Counted from the first letter of the stretch, positions 1-9,212 are shown. The stretch is DNA of 64,000 nt from Pseudohongiella sp. (GCA_030696315.1 JAUYSM010000049.1:1-64000), one strand, 5' to 3'. Program-made: numbers and translations. Notes: generated from the letters alone by a model not told the origin.

Positions 1-23
1 TCATGTTCAACTGAGAAGCAAAA

Positions 24-38
24 AAGGAGGTGATCCAA
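24..38 (+). promoter_or_regulatory. Extended, near-perfect Shine-Dalgarno sequence
   Basis: AAGGAGGTGATCCAA is an exact complement of the last ~15 bases typical of bacterial 16S rRNA 3' ends (TTGGATCACCTCCTT). The GGAGG core at 26-30 lies 7 bases before an ATG at 38. Most ribosome binding sites pair over 4-6 bases; this one could pair over 13-15. It is not the end of a 16S gene on the other strand, because the sequence diverges immediately after. Confidence 0.7.
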
Positions 39-115
39 TGTCTAGTGGTATGTCTTCGGCTCAAGTGGATTTTGGTGTTATGACTGACGTGGGGACTCGC
101 GCTCTATCGTTTTAA
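38..115 (+). CDS. Small ORF, 25 aa, unknown (possible leader peptide or small protein)
   Basis: A 25-codon ORF (MSSGMSSAQVDFGVM..., stop TAA at 113-115) begins 7 bases after the extended Shine-Dalgarno and is followed 33 bases later by a strong intrinsic terminator. This makes a compact RBS-ORF-terminator unit. The peptide is not hydrophobic enough to be a membrane peptide and lacks the Glu-x3-Tyr core of PqqA. I do not recognise it. It may be the last gene of a transcript starting left of the window, or an independent small gene. The call rests on the RBS and the terminator, not on homology. Confidence 0.45.
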   Translation: MSSGMSSAQVDFGVMTDVGTRALSF

Positions 116-147
116 TAACTCGGTTCCATTGGAGCCATGCAACACGG

Positions 148-172
148 AAAGGGAGCGCAAGCTCCCTTTTTT
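148..172 (+). terminator. Rho-independent terminator
   Basis: The stem AAAGGGAGC / GCTCCCTTT with a GCAA tetraloop (157-160) runs into six T residues at 167-172. It ends the transcript carrying the 25-codon ORF and shows that the downstream transaminase cannot start at codons lying before it. Confidence 0.85.
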
Positions 173-196
173 AATTTTGGATATCAGGAGCAGATG

Positions 197-1054
197 ATGA
201 GCAGAATAGTTTTTCTGAATGGGGAATATCTGGCACAGGAAGATGCAAAAATCTCCGTGTTTGATCGTGGTTATCTTTTTGGAGACGGCGTCTACGAAGT
301 GATCCCCATCATCCAGGGCAAACTGGTTGATGAAGATTATTCTGTGCAACGCCTGCGTCGCAGTCTGGTAGAAATTGAGATCAGCTGGCCCTGTTCTGAA
401 GCAGAATACCTGCAGATGCTGCGCGAGTTGATCAGCCGCAACCAGGTGCAGGAAGGCATGGTCTACGTGCAGGTAACACGCGGTATTGCCGAGCGTGATT
501 TTTCGTATCCCAAAAACGTTAAACCATCACTGATGGCCTATCCTACACACAAAGCCATTTTAAATAACCCACTCGCAGAAACTGGGGTCAGTGTTGTTTC
601 CACTGAAGATCTGCGCTGGAAACGCCGCGATATCAAATCACTGAATCTGCTGGCGCAATGTATGGCCAAACAACAGGCCGCCAAACAGGGTGCGTTTGAA
701 GCGTGGATGACGGAGGACGGGTTTGTCACTGAAGGCGCTTCTTCGACTGCCTTTATTGTTAAAGACGGCACGGTGATCACCCGCGCATTGACCAATAGCA
801 TTCTGCCGGGCATTCGCCGCCGCGTTTTGGTGGAAATGGCGGAGCACGGCGGATTCAAACTGGAGCAGCGTCCGTTTTCCATCACTGAAGCGATCAATGC
901 GGATGAGGCTTTTCTCAGCAATGCCAGCAGTCTTGTGCTGCCGATTGTCAGCGTAGACGGGCATGTTATTGGTGATGGCAAACCGGGTCCGCTCACGCGC
1001 GACCTGCGTGCCCGATACATTGCCGCTCTGCTGGCCGAAGCCTCCTCAAAGTAG
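197..1054 (+). CDS. dat: D-amino-acid transaminase (class IV PLP aminotransferase)
   Basis: A fold-type IV PLP enzyme of 285 aa that probably interconverts D-alanine and D-glutamate through alpha-keto acids, supplying D-Glu or recycling D-amino acids for peptidoglycan. The sequence shows the N-terminal LFGDGVYEV motif (about residues 27-35), the PLP lysine in RDIKSLNLL (K147) and the WMTEDGFVTEGASS segment with the conserved Glu. Two adjacent ATGs (194, 197) follow AGGAG at 186-190; 197 gives the better 6-base spacing and begins MSRIVFLNGEYL, as in the family. The upstream terminator excludes longer starts. A branched-chain or aminodeoxychorismate role is less likely given the VYEV and WxxE motifs. 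Confidence 0.85.
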   Translation: MSRIVFLNGEYLAQEDAKISVFDRGYLFGDGVYEVIPIIQGKLVDEDYSVQRLRRSLVEIEISWPCSEAEYLQMLRELISRNQVQEGMVYVQVTRGIAERDFSYPKNVKPSLMAYPTHKAILNNPLAETGVSVVSTEDLRWKRRDIKSLNLLAQCMAKQQAAKQGAFEAWMTEDGFVTEGASSTAFIVKDGTVITRALTNSILPGIRRRVLVEMAEHGGFKLEQRPFSITEAINADEAFLSNASSLVLPIVSVDGHVIGDGKPGPLTRDLRARYIAALLAEASSK

Positions 1055-1137
1055 TATAAGTATCAATGTGACAAAAAAGCAGCCTGAAAAGCGGGTGCAA
1101 AAATTAAAATATTGTGTTTAAAAACAAAGAGATTGCC

Positions 1138-2856
1138 ATGAGTATCGGTTTAAGTGGAAAGTCGTTTTTTGCCCGTGTGCTGGTTGCAACACTGGTTTTA
1201 TTAATGCCTTTGTCGCTGTTTGCGGAAGGCGGCAGAACCCCCTTGCGTGTGCAAAACGGCATTGTGACCAGCGCCTCCCGACTGGCGTCTGATGTCGGTG
1301 TGGATATCCTGAAACAAGGTGGCAATGCGGTTGATGCAGCGGTGGCCACTGCACTGGCATTGGCAGTTACCTGGCCGACCGCAGGCAATATCGGTGGCGG
1401 AGGTTTCCTTGTTTATCACGGTGATGATGGCCATGCCACCACCTTCGATTTCCGCGAAAAAGCACCCATGGCCTCCAGTCAAAACATGTTTATGGGCGCC
1501 GATGGCCTCAGCACCAATATGCAACACCGGGGTTTTCTGTCGGTCGGCGTGCCGGGTACGGTAGCGGGTCTTTACCTGGCGCATCAACGCTTGGGCAAGC
1601 TGCCTTGGGCTGATCTGGTAGCGCCTTCAGTAGCGCTGGCGCGTGATGGCATTCCGGTGACGTATGCGCTGTATAGTGGATTTACTTCCAACCAAAGTTT
1701 CTGGGATCAGTTCCCATCGTCTGCGGCCGTATTTTTGAAAGCGGATGGGACGCCCTATCAATTAGGTGACACCTGGAAACAACCCGATCTGGCACGCACG
1801 CTGGAGCGCATTCAGAACGAAGGCCGTGATGGTTTTTACAAAGGTGACAATGCCCGCAATCTGGCGGCCTTTATGCAAGCCAATGGCGGCATCATTACCG
1901 AAGAAGATCTCGCATCGTATGAAGCCGTCGAACGCGAACCCGTGCGTGGCACTTATCGTGGATATGAAATTGTCAGCATGCCACCACCCAGCTCAGGCGG
2001 TATTGGAATCATCCAGATGCTGAATATTCTGGAAGGGTTTGATCTGGCCGCTGCCGGGCACAATTCTGCGCAGTATCTGCACCTGCTGACCGAATCCATG
2101 CGTCGCAGTTATGCGGATCGTGCTGAGTTTCTGGGTGACCCGGACTTTAATCCGGACATGCCGGTCAGTCGCCTGATCAGCAAAGAACATGCAGCATCGC
2201 TGCGCGCCACCATCGATCCGGATAAAGCCTCGGTCAGTGATGAAAGTGCGTTTGCAAATATCTATGAAAGCGAAGAGACCACACACTTTTCAGTGGTCGA
2301 CAAAGACGGCAACATGGTGTCGCTGACCTACACGCTGGAGAACGGCTACGGCTCGCGTATTGTTGCCGAAGGCGGTGGTTACCTGCTCAACAATGAGATG
2401 GGTGATTTTAATCCAGTGCCGGGTGTCACAAACCGCAACGGCCAGATTGGTACACCACCAAATTTGGTCGCGCCGCAAAAACGCATGTTGTCCAGCATGT
2501 CACCCACCATCGTCGCAAAAGATGGCAAGCCGGTGCTGGCGATTGGCAGTCCGGGCGGGCGCACCATCATCAATACCACCATGCAGGCCATCGTCAACGT
2601 GATTGATCACGGCATGAATGTCGCTGAAGCGGTGGAAGCGGGTCGTATCCATCATCAGTGGTTGCCTGATACCACCAGCATGGAAGGCCGCATGTTCTCG
2701 CCAGATACCATCCGTTTGTATGAAGCCATGGGGCACACCACCAGCGTGCGTGGCAATCAGGGTTCAGCCATGGGCATTTTTATTGACCGTGAAAACGGTT
2801 TATTCCACGGCGCGGCGGATTCGCGATCCGGTGATGGCGCGGCGGTTGGGTACTGA
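1138..2856 (+). CDS. ggt: Gamma-glutamyltransferase (periplasmic, self-processing)
   Basis: An N-terminal-nucleophile hydrolase of 572 aa that cleaves glutathione and other gamma-glutamyl compounds in the periplasm. A signal peptide covers about residues 1-32 (SFFARVLVATLVLLMPLSLFA). The autocleavage and catalytic threonine is T381 in EETTHFSVVDKDGN, followed by the small-subunit motifs PPPSSGG and GSPGGRTI. Length matches the family. ATG 1138 was preferred over an upstream GTG at 1114 because it directly precedes the signal sequence and has an AGAG-type RBS. It stands alone between the transaminase and the minus-strand RNA-methylase cluster. Confidence 0.93.
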   Translation: MSIGLSGKSFFARVLVATLVLLMPLSLFAEGGRTPLRVQNGIVTSASRLASDVGVDILKQGGNAVDAAVATALALAVTWPTAGNIGGGGFLVYHGDDGHATTFDFREKAPMASSQNMFMGADGLSTNMQHRGFLSVGVPGTVAGLYLAHQRLGKLPWADLVAPSVALARDGIPVTYALYSGFTSNQSFWDQFPSSAAVFLKADGTPYQLGDTWKQPDLARTLERIQNEGRDGFYKGDNARNLAAFMQANGGIITEEDLASYEAVEREPVRGTYRGYEIVSMPPPSSGGIGIIQMLNILEGFDLAAAGHNSAQYLHLLTESMRRSYADRAEFLGDPDFNPDMPVSRLISKEHAASLRATIDPDKASVSDESAFANIYESEETTHFSVVDKDGNMVSLTYTLENGYGSRIVAEGGGYLLNNEMGDFNPVPGVTNRNGQIGTPPNLVAPQKRMLSSMSPTIVAKDGKPVLAIGSPGGRTIINTTMQAIVNVIDHGMNVAEAVEAGRIHHQWLPDTTSMEGRMFSPDTIRLYEAMGHTTSVRGNQGSAMGIFIDRENGLFHGAADSRSGDGAAVGY

Positions 2857-2935
2857 TAGTTCAGCCACGACCTTGCTGTCGACGATGAGAAGCAATTGGC
2901 TTCCTTGAAACCCGGGATGTGCTTTGTACTAATAA

Positions 2936-4027
2936 TTACAAAGGGCGCACTGCCACAAACCGGGTTGCATGCTCAGCGCGGGCGCGCAACTGGCCGCAGC
3001 CGGCGTCCACATCTTGACCGGCGCTGTTGCGCACTTTGGTCAGCACATAGCGACTGTGCAGGTACCTGACGATTTCGCGGATGCGCTCGGCATCAGGGCG
3101 CTCATAACGCACACCGTTGCCGGCGTCCAGCCCCGTGCCTTCGAGACTGTTGAAGGGAATGACGTTCAGCAGTGCGTACTTGCCCTTAAACAGGCGCAGA
3201 ATCTCATCGAGTTCGTCCTGCCCATCATTGATACCTTTGAGGAGCGTCCATTGATACTGGATCGGGTAGCCGGTCATGCGTGCGTAAACCTCGCCTAGTT
3301 CCATGAGTTCCTGCGGGGCAATTTTCGGTGCACGCGGTAACAAGTGTTCGCGCAGTTCGGCCTTGGTTGTATGCAGTGACAAAGCCAGCGCAGGCTTCAC
3401 ACGTTGCTGCGGCAAAAGCTCGAACACACGGCGATCGCCAACTGTGGAAAAAACCAGATTTTTGTGGCCGATTCCGCCTTCGGTGCCCAGCAGATCGATG
3501 GCTTCCAGTACATTGACAAGATTGTGCGCCGGCTCGCCCATGCCCATAAACACCACTTTCTTCACCGGGCGTATGCGGCGCGCGAGCACCACCTGCGCCA
3601 CGATTTCCAGACTGCTCACTTGCCGGATAAGGCCGCTCTTGCCGGTCATGCAGAAGCGGCAACCGACTGCGCAGCCGACCTGAGTCGATACACAAAGCCC
3701 GTCGCGCGGCAGCAGAACACTTTCTATCATCTGCCCATCGGCCAGCTTGATCAGCAAACGCACCGACTCATCGGCACCCGGATGTTGTGAGTGTATCTGC
3801 GCCATAGCGTCGAGTTCTTCGCTGAAGGCGGGCAAGCCATGACGTACCGACAGCGGCAGGAAGTGTTCCTGTTTTTGGCGGCGTGGACTTGCATCCAGCG
3901 CCTTGCCATTTAACCAGGCACGCAGCACCCGCCCACGGTGGATGGGCAGGGCTTTGAGGTTGTACAGGCGTTGGTCGAAGTCGACAAGATTGAGAAGCGG
4001 CATGGGGCGGTATGCTAGCACTTGCAT
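2936..4027 (-). CDS. RlmN/Cfr-family radical SAM RNA methyltransferase
   Basis: A 363-aa radical SAM protein. It has the CxxxCxxC cluster motif in GCAVGCRFCMTGKSG, the MGMGEP motif, and the C-terminal NSAGQDVDAGCGQL with the cysteine that in RlmN is methylated and performs catalysis. RlmN makes m2A2503 in 23S rRNA and m2A37 in some tRNAs; Cfr makes m8A2503. The segment between the cluster and MGMGEP is shorter than in E. coli RlmN, so this may be the divergent paralogue many gammaproteobacteria carry besides the canonical gene. The ATG at 4027 has no clear RBS and a slightly later ATG is possible. It is the last gene of the rlmE-comFB-like-rlmN cluster. Confidence 0.8.
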   Translation of the reverse strand: MQVLAYRPMPLLNLVDFDQRLYNLKALPIHRGRVLRAWLNGKALDASPRRQKQEHFLPLSVRHGLPAFSEELDAMAQIHSQHPGADESVRLLIKLADGQMIESVLLPRDGLCVSTQVGCAVGCRFCMTGKSGLIRQVSSLEIVAQVVLARRIRPVKKVVFMGMGEPAHNLVNVLEAIDLLGTEGGIGHKNLVFSTVGDRRVFELLPQQRVKPALALSLHTTKAELREHLLPRAPKIAPQELMELGEVYARMTGYPIQYQWTLLKGINDGQDELDEILRLFKGKYALLNVIPFNSLEGTGLDAGNGVRYERPDAERIREIVRYLHSRYVLTKVRNSAGQDVDAGCGQLRARAEHATRFVAVRPL

Positions 4028-4086
4028 TGAATCAGTGCATTTCAAATGCTACCGGTGAAAGCGAAACGATCGCAGCTGTCCAAGGC

Positions 4087-4395
4087 TCAGATGGAGTTAA
4101 TCCTCGTGCCCGGCAGAGGAGCCCCATCAGGCCGCTGACCACGACGGCTATTGATAAACTCAATGGCGAAGCTGGTTGCTTTTTCCACAGCGGCATCACT
4201 TTTCAGAATGTCTTCCTCAGACTCAAAAAAACGTGTATCCACGATGTGTCGGATATAACGCGCGGGCAGCTGGTTCAGCGCGACACAGGCGACGTCTGCA
4301 ATATACTCGTCGTCACGCGCTTCGGGCAGTTTTTTCAGCTTTTGCTGGATACAAAATAGCACCAATGACTCGTAATAATTGCAGATGCCTTCCAC
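4087..4395 (-). CDS. ComFB-family protein (late competence development-like)
   Basis: A small soluble protein of 102 aa. The pattern NYYESLVLFCI...DVACVALNQLPARYI is the core of the ComFB domain, here without the zinc-binding cysteines of many members. Known ComFB-domain proteins occur with competence genes in Bacillus and bind cyclic dinucleotides in cyanobacteria; the function here is unknown. The start is GTG at 4395, with GGGAG about 8 bases upstream. It lies 23 bases after rlmE and 59 before the radical SAM methylase, so the three are probably co-transcribed. Confidence 0.75.
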   Translation of the reverse strand: MEGICNYYESLVLFCIQQKLKKLPEARDDEYIADVACVALNQLPARYIRHIVDTRFFESEEDILKSDAAVEKATSFAIEFINSRRGQRPDGAPLPGTRINSI

Positions 4396-4418
4396 GATGT
4401 GTTCTCCCGTTTAGTGGG

Positions 4419-5039
4419 TCAACGTTTGAATCCGCGCCCTACCAGATAGACTTCTCTTGACCGTGCCCGCGAGGCATCGGGTTTGCGTACCACAACCTTA
4501 TCAAAACTGGTGCGCATTTCTTTGACGTAGTCATCATAGCCTTCGCCGTGAAACACCTTGGTGACAAAATTGCCACCGGGTTTTAATACCTGGCGCGCCA
4601 TGTCCAGTGCAAGCTCCACCAGATACATGGAGGATGCCTGATCTGCGGCATCGACGCCACTGATGTTTGGTGCCATGTCTGACATCACCAGATCGGCCTG
4701 CGCGCCACCCAGTTTTTCCAGAATCTGATCAAAAACCGCCTGCTCTGTAAAGTCGCCCTGAATAAAATCTACATCGGCAATGGAGTCCATCGGCAAAATA
4801 TCGGAGGCAATCACTCGTCCTTTGGGTTCGACCAGCGGCGCGATGACCTGAGACCAGCCACCCGGCGCCGAACCCAGATCGAGCACCAACATGCCGCGTT
4901 GAATCAGGCGGTCTTTTTCAATGATCTCAAGGAGTTTGTAACTGGCGCGGGAGCGGTACCCGTCAATTTGAGCCTTTTTGACATAGGGGTCATTGACGTG
5001 TTCATCCAGCCAACGTTTGCTGCTTTTGGAGCGGGCCAT
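4419..5039 (-). CDS. rlmE: 23S rRNA (uridine-2552-2'-O)-methyltransferase RlmE
   Basis: A SAM-dependent 2'-O-methyltransferase (FtsJ/RrmJ) of 206 aa that modifies U2552 of 23S rRNA in late 50S assembly. The SAM motif [14 protein letters not shown] lies at about residues 51-64, and the catalytic tetrad K35-D121-K161-E196 ([24 protein letters not shown]) is intact. Length is as in E. coli. In many genomes rlmE precedes ftsH; here it heads a cluster with the ComFB-like and RlmN-like genes and is divergent from the flavoprotein gene. Confidence 0.95.
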   Translation of the reverse strand: MARSKSSKRWLDEHVNDPYVKKAQIDGYRSRASYKLLEIIEKDRLIQRGMLVLDLGSAPGGWSQVIAPLVEPKGRVIASDILPMDSIADVDFIQGDFTEQAVFDQILEKLGGAQADLVMSDMAPNISGVDAADQASSMYLVELALDMARQVLKPGGNFVTKVFHGEGYDDYVKEMRTSFDKVVVRKPDASRARSREVYLVGRGFKR

Positions 5040-5191
5040 AATTGAGGGCGTTCCTGGGTGTGGGTGACAGTGCGGGTGACTTTACAAGGGCAAAAGCATA
5101 CCATACTGCGCTGACACAAAACCTGAGCAAGGCGGCTTGCCTGATCAGGCTGATAAACCTTTGCCGGAGACACCGGCCAGGATCTGCACAC

Positions 5192-6838
5192 ATGATTCGC
5201 ATCACTGAACTGGCGTTGCCGCTGGACCATCCCCCGGAAGCCTTGCGCCAGGCCATCACTCGCCGGCTGGGTATCGCCGACCATGATCTGATTGCATTTA
5301 CCGTGTTCAAGCGCAGCTACGACGCACGCAAGAAGAACACTGAGATCACCTTTGTTTACATCGTCGACCTGTCTGCCAACAACGAACCAGCCATTCTGGC
5401 GCGTCTTGCGGGTGATGCGCATATCCGTCCAGCACCCGACACTGCCTACTACCCGGTCGCTTCAGCACCGGAAGATCTCACCGAACGGCCCGTGATCATC
5501 GGGTTTGGGCCCTGTGGATTGTTTGCGGCGCTCACACTGGCGCAGATGGGATTCAAGCCCATTGTGCTGGAGCGTGGACGCGAAGTCCGCCAGCGTACCA
5601 AAGACACCTGGGCGCTGTGGCGCAAGCATGTGCTGACGCCCGAATCCAATGTGCAGTTTGGTGAAGGTGGTGCTGGTTTGTTTTCCGATGGCAAATTGTA
5701 CAGCCAGATTAAGGACCCCAAATTCTATGGTCGCAAAGTCATGCAAGAGTTTGTGCGCGCCGGCGCGCCGGACGAAATTCTGTATGTCAGCAAGCCGCAC
5801 ATTGGTACTTTCCGGCTGACCGGCGTGGTGTCTGCCATGCGTGAGGAAATTCGTGCGCTGGGCGGCGAAGTGCGATTTGAAAGCAAGGTCAGCGACTTCA
5901 TGATTCGTGATGGCCGCATTGAAGGCGTCACGCTGGCCGATGGCACACAACTGCAAAGTCGCTATGTGGTGCTGGCGTTGGGTCATAGTGCGCGCGATAC
6001 CTTCCGGCAGTTGCACAGCCGTGGTGTGTTTATGGAGGCCAAACCCTTTGCTTTGGGTTTTCGTATTGAACATCCGCAGTCATTGATTGATAAGGCACGT
6101 CTTGGGAAGTATGCCGGGCATCCGGCGCTGGGCGCTGCTGACTACAAGCTGGTGCATCACGCCAAAAATGGTCGTGCGGTTTATAGCTTCTGTATGTGTC
6201 CCGGCGGCACAGTGGTGGCGGCGACGTCCGAAACCGGGCGTGTGGTCACCAACGGCATGAGTCAGTATTCCCGCAACGAGCGCAATGCCAATGCCGGCAT
6301 TGTGGTGGGTATCAGCCCGGAGCAAGACTTTCCCGGTGGTCCGTTGGCGGGATTGGCGTTGCAGGAATCCCTGGAGTCGCATGCCTATGAGTTGGGAGGC
6401 AGTGACTACTGTGCGCCGGGCCAATTGGTGGGCGATTTCATTCGTGCACAGCCCTCCAGTACATGGGGCGAGGTTGAGCCATCATATAAGCCCGGTGTGC
6501 ATTTGGGTGACCTGGCCACGGCCTTGCCCGCCTACGCGATTGATGCCATCCGTGAAGCGCTGCCGGTGTTTGGTCGGCAGATCCGTGGTTTTGACCGCGA
6601 CGATGCGGTGCTGACCGGCATTGAATCGCGCACTTCGTCGCCACTGCGCATTACACGCGACCACCAACATCTGCAAAGCCTGAATACCCGTGGTTTGTAT
6701 CCTGCGGGGGAAGGTGCCGGTTATGCCGGGGGCATCCTGTCTGCAGGTGTGGACGGCATCAAAGTGGCCGAAGCGCTGGCCACCGCCATGCTGGCTGACC
6801 GAGCGCAAACGCCTGGCAAATTGCGAGATCAACACTGA
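5192..6838 (+). CDS. FAD-dependent dehydrogenase, COG2509 family
   Basis: A cytosolic flavoprotein of 548 aa. After an N-terminal alpha/beta region (about residues 1-85) comes the dinucleotide-binding motif GFGPCGLFAALTLAQMG, then FGEGGAGLFSDGKLYSQIKD, a family hallmark, and a C-terminal FAD site with GEGAGYAGGILSAGVDG. The physiological substrate of this widespread family is not known. The start is the ATG at 5192, weakly preceded by CAGGA, since its product begins with the conserved MIRITELALP. It shares one base with the downstream SpoU methylase (TGATG), indicating translational coupling. Confidence 0.85.
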   Translation: MIRITELALPLDHPPEALRQAITRRLGIADHDLIAFTVFKRSYDARKKNTEITFVYIVDLSANNEPAILARLAGDAHIRPAPDTAYYPVASAPEDLTERPVIIGFGPCGLFAALTLAQMGFKPIVLERGREVRQRTKDTWALWRKHVLTPESNVQFGEGGAGLFSDGKLYSQIKDPKFYGRKVMQEFVRAGAPDEILYVSKPHIGTFRLTGVVSAMREEIRALGGEVRFESKVSDFMIRDGRIEGVTLADGTQLQSRYVVLALGHSARDTFRQLHSRGVFMEAKPFALGFRIEHPQSLIDKARLGKYAGHPALGAADYKLVHHAKNGRAVYSFCMCPGGTVVAATSETGRVVTNGMSQYSRNERNANAGIVVGISPEQDFPGGPLAGLALQESLESHAYELGGSDYCAPGQLVGDFIRAQPSSTWGEVEPSYKPGVHLGDLATALPAYAIDAIREALPVFGRQIRGFDRDDAVLTGIESRTSSPLRITRDHQHLQSLNTRGLYPAGEGAGYAGGILSAGVDGIKVAEALATAMLADRAQTPGKLRDQH

Positions 6839-7569
6839 TGCAGCGTATGAAACTTGATGACGTCAAAAAACTACATCAGAAAAAGTATCGTGAGGAGTTT
6901 GGGTGTTTTCTGGCGGAGGGTGAACATCTGGTGCAGGAGCTGGAAAAAGCCGCCGCCAGTAATAAAGCCCTGCAGGCCAGCGAGTTGTATGTCACTGATC
7001 ATTATGCCGATTGGGAGTCTCAATTTCATAAGCACCGTGTCACTGAGCGCGTGATGCAGCAATTGAGCGAGACCAAGTCGCCGCAGGGTATTGTGGCGCG
7101 CGTGCCAACAAGCGCTTTGCAGCAATTGCCGCGACAGCCGCGCGCTGTGTATTTGTATGAGGCTCAGGACCCCGGCAACCTGGGGACTATTTTGCGCACG
7201 CTGGGCTGGTTTGGGGGCTTTGAGTGCCTGCTGAGTCCTGGTTGTGTCGACCCCTTCAACAGCAAAGTGGTGCGCGCCAGCATGGGTGCCATTTTTTATG
7301 TGCCTCTGACACTGGATGCCAGTCTTGATGCCATTCAGTCCGATTTTCGCCACCCGGCATACCTGGCATTGTCCGGACAGCCACTTAACTCAGAGGGCTT
7401 TCGCAACACCGATTGCCTGATTTTTGGCAACGAGGCGCGCGGTATACCAGAAGATTTACTGGCTAACAGTGCCGCCAGTACTTACTCAATACCGGGGTGT
7501 GGTCAGATTGATTCGCTGAATTTATCGGCAAGCGTCAACATGTGCATTTACGAACTTATGCGGGCGTGA
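6838..7569 (+). CDS. TrmH/SpoU-family RNA 2'-O-methyltransferase
   Basis: A SPOUT methyltransferase of 243 aa. The three knot motifs are present: NLGTILRTLGWFG (motif 1), FGNEARGIP (motif 2) and IPGCGQIDSLNLSASVN (motif 3). An N-terminal L30e-like RNA-binding region precedes them (KKYREEFGCFLAEGEH). The target nucleotide (tRNA or rRNA) cannot be decided. Its ATG shares one base with the stop of the flavoprotein gene; an ATG at 6847 is also possible. The 3' end overlaps the convergent diguanylate cyclase gene by 14 bases. Confidence 0.85.
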   Translation: MQRMKLDDVKKLHQKKYREEFGCFLAEGEHLVQELEKAAASNKALQASELYVTDHYADWESQFHKHRVTERVMQQLSETKSPQGIVARVPTSALQQLPRQPRAVYLYEAQDPGNLGTILRTLGWFGGFECLLSPGCVDPFNSKVVRASMGAIFYVPLTLDASLDAIQSDFRHPAYLALSGQPLNSEGFRNTDCLIFGNEARGIPEDLLANSAASTYSIPGCGQIDSLNLSASVNMCIYELMRA

Positions 7570-9172
7570 TGTCGATGCGTTTGATGGCGCCTTGATGATA
7601 TTGGCTGACGCCATCGCGCCCAGTCTTCTTGCTGTGGTACATGGCGATATCGGCGTGAGACATCAGCGCGTCTGGATTGACATCTTCGGGCGTGCGCGTG
7701 GTCACTCCCAGGCTGGCTGTCAATTTCACGGTTCCACCGCCTGTCGCCTCATGCTCCATCTCAGCCAACGCAGCATGAATACGCAAGGCCACATCCAACG
7801 CGGCGCACTCGGAAGTTTCAGGCAGCAGAATTGAAAACTCTTCCCCACCATGTCGGGCAACCAGGTCTTGCGGGCGCACTATGTGCGTGAGTGTATTGGC
7901 AATGCGGGCAAGCACCTGATCGCCCACCTGATGTCCGTAGGTGTCGTTGATGGTTTTGAAGTGATCAAAATCCAGCACAATCAACGACAATGGCCTTTCA
8001 TAACGCGTACTGCGCGACCATTCTTTGTCGAGGGTCTCAAACAAATGTCTGCGATTGGCAAGCCCGGTCAGTTCATCGGTTTGGGCCAGTTCTGCTAGTC
8101 GTTTGTTGAGTGATTGCAAGGCGACCTGGGTCCGGATCAGACGCTCTTGGGTGTCGCGTTCCGCAGTGACATCGCGGATCAGTACAACCTGTCCCAGCAC
8201 CTGGTCATTGCTCGTTTTGACCTGGGTGGTGCGCAGATCCAGCCAGCGCCCGTCAATGGTGTGTATGTCCTGCGCAATCTCGCGGCGCAGATCAATATCA
8301 TCCGGCAAAAAATCACTGAGCTGGTTGCCGATTTCGAGGGCTTTAGCGCCCAGGATCCGCTCCGCAGCAGGATTGCTGTCAGCAATTTTGCCGAGATCAT
8401 CAATCACGATGACGCCGTCGCTGATACTGTCCAGGGTGCTGCGTCGGGCAACTGGGACAACCATAAACAGGTTTTTGCGGATAGCCAGGGCATACAGCAG
8501 AATGCCGAGCGCAAAACCCGATGGGGTTGGGTCAATTGGCAACCACTGCTGGCCCATGATAAAGGGCAAATTTACAAAAATGACAGTCAAGGGCGCTAAG
8601 ATGGTGATCAGCAGTTGCGCCCGGTATTGCGGAGAAATGCCAATTTTAAACGCCATGATCATGGTGCCACTGAGCACCAGGCAATAGGCATACAGTGCGT
8701 GTACCTCAAACCAGCGACCGTAAACGATATTGAGTCGAATGTCGTTGGGGACAATCTCAAACGACTGCCAGATCAGCCCATGGAAGTCATTGCTGAATGC
8801 CAACAACAGGGTTATCAGAGGAACGATCCAGAATGCCAGGTGCCAGCGCCTGACAAAATCATAGTAGCCGGAGAAACTCAGCGCGGTGAAAATCCAGAAC
8901 ACGGGCGTGGCGCTGACGGCGATATATTGCAGCTTGGCAAAAAAGTAGCGGTATTCCTGATTGATCCACAACATGCTGCCCCATTGTGTGAAGCACCACC
9001 AGGCAACCAGCACGGACAGCAGGCTCATAAAATAACCGGCGGGTGGGCGCATACCGCGCGATGCATAACGTGCCACAAACAGGCTGAGCAGCATTCCCAG
9101 TAGTGACGGTACGATCCATATAGTCATTGTGGCGGCCAAAGAGTCATTCAGGGCGTCGGTTTCCAAAAACAT
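7556..9172 (-). CDS. Membrane diguanylate cyclase (7TM sensor - PAS - GGDEF)
   Basis: A 538-aa c-di-GMP synthase. About seven hydrophobic helices fill residues 12-235, resembling the 7TM N-terminal sensor of some histidine kinases. A PAS domain follows (STLDSISDGVIVIDDLGKI), then a short coiled coil, and then GGDEF starting at TDELTGLANRR. The active site is intact (ARHGGEEFSILLPE), and the RPQD product-inhibition I-site lies exactly five residues upstream, so activity and feedback inhibition are expected. It sits 40 bases downstream of the ABC exporter gene on the same strand and may be co-transcribed with it. Confidence 0.88.
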   Translation of the reverse strand: MFLETDALNDSLAATMTIWIVPSLLGMLLSLFVARYASRGMRPPAGYFMSLLSVLVAWWCFTQWGSMLWINQEYRYFFAKLQYIAVSATPVFWIFTALSFSGYYDFVRRWHLAFWIVPLITLLLAFSNDFHGLIWQSFEIVPNDIRLNIVYGRWFEVHALYAYCLVLSGTMIMAFKIGISPQYRAQLLITILAPLTVIFVNLPFIMGQQWLPIDPTPSGFALGILLYALAIRKNLFMVVPVARRSTLDSISDGVIVIDDLGKIADSNPAAERILGAKALEIGNQLSDFLPDDIDLRREIAQDIHTIDGRWLDLRTTQVKTSNDQVLGQVVLIRDVTAERDTQERLIRTQVALQSLNKRLAELAQTDELTGLANRRHLFETLDKEWSRSTRYERPLSLIVLDFDHFKTINDTYGHQVGDQVLARIANTLTHIVRPQDLVARHGGEEFSILLPETSECAALDVALRIHAALAEMEHEATGGGTVKLTASLGVTTRTPEDVNPDALMSHADIAMYHSKKTGRDGVSQYHQGAIKRIDITPA

Positions 9173-9212
9173 ATCAGCTTGGTTTACAAGCTAAACAGCC
9201 TGATGCCAGTCG

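Noticed and set aside
20-38. Possible 3' end of a 16S rRNA gene on the minus strand
   Set aside because: Only 15 bases match the 16S tail; the following sequence lacks the conserved ACCGCAGGTTCC continuation. It works instead as a Shine-Dalgarno.
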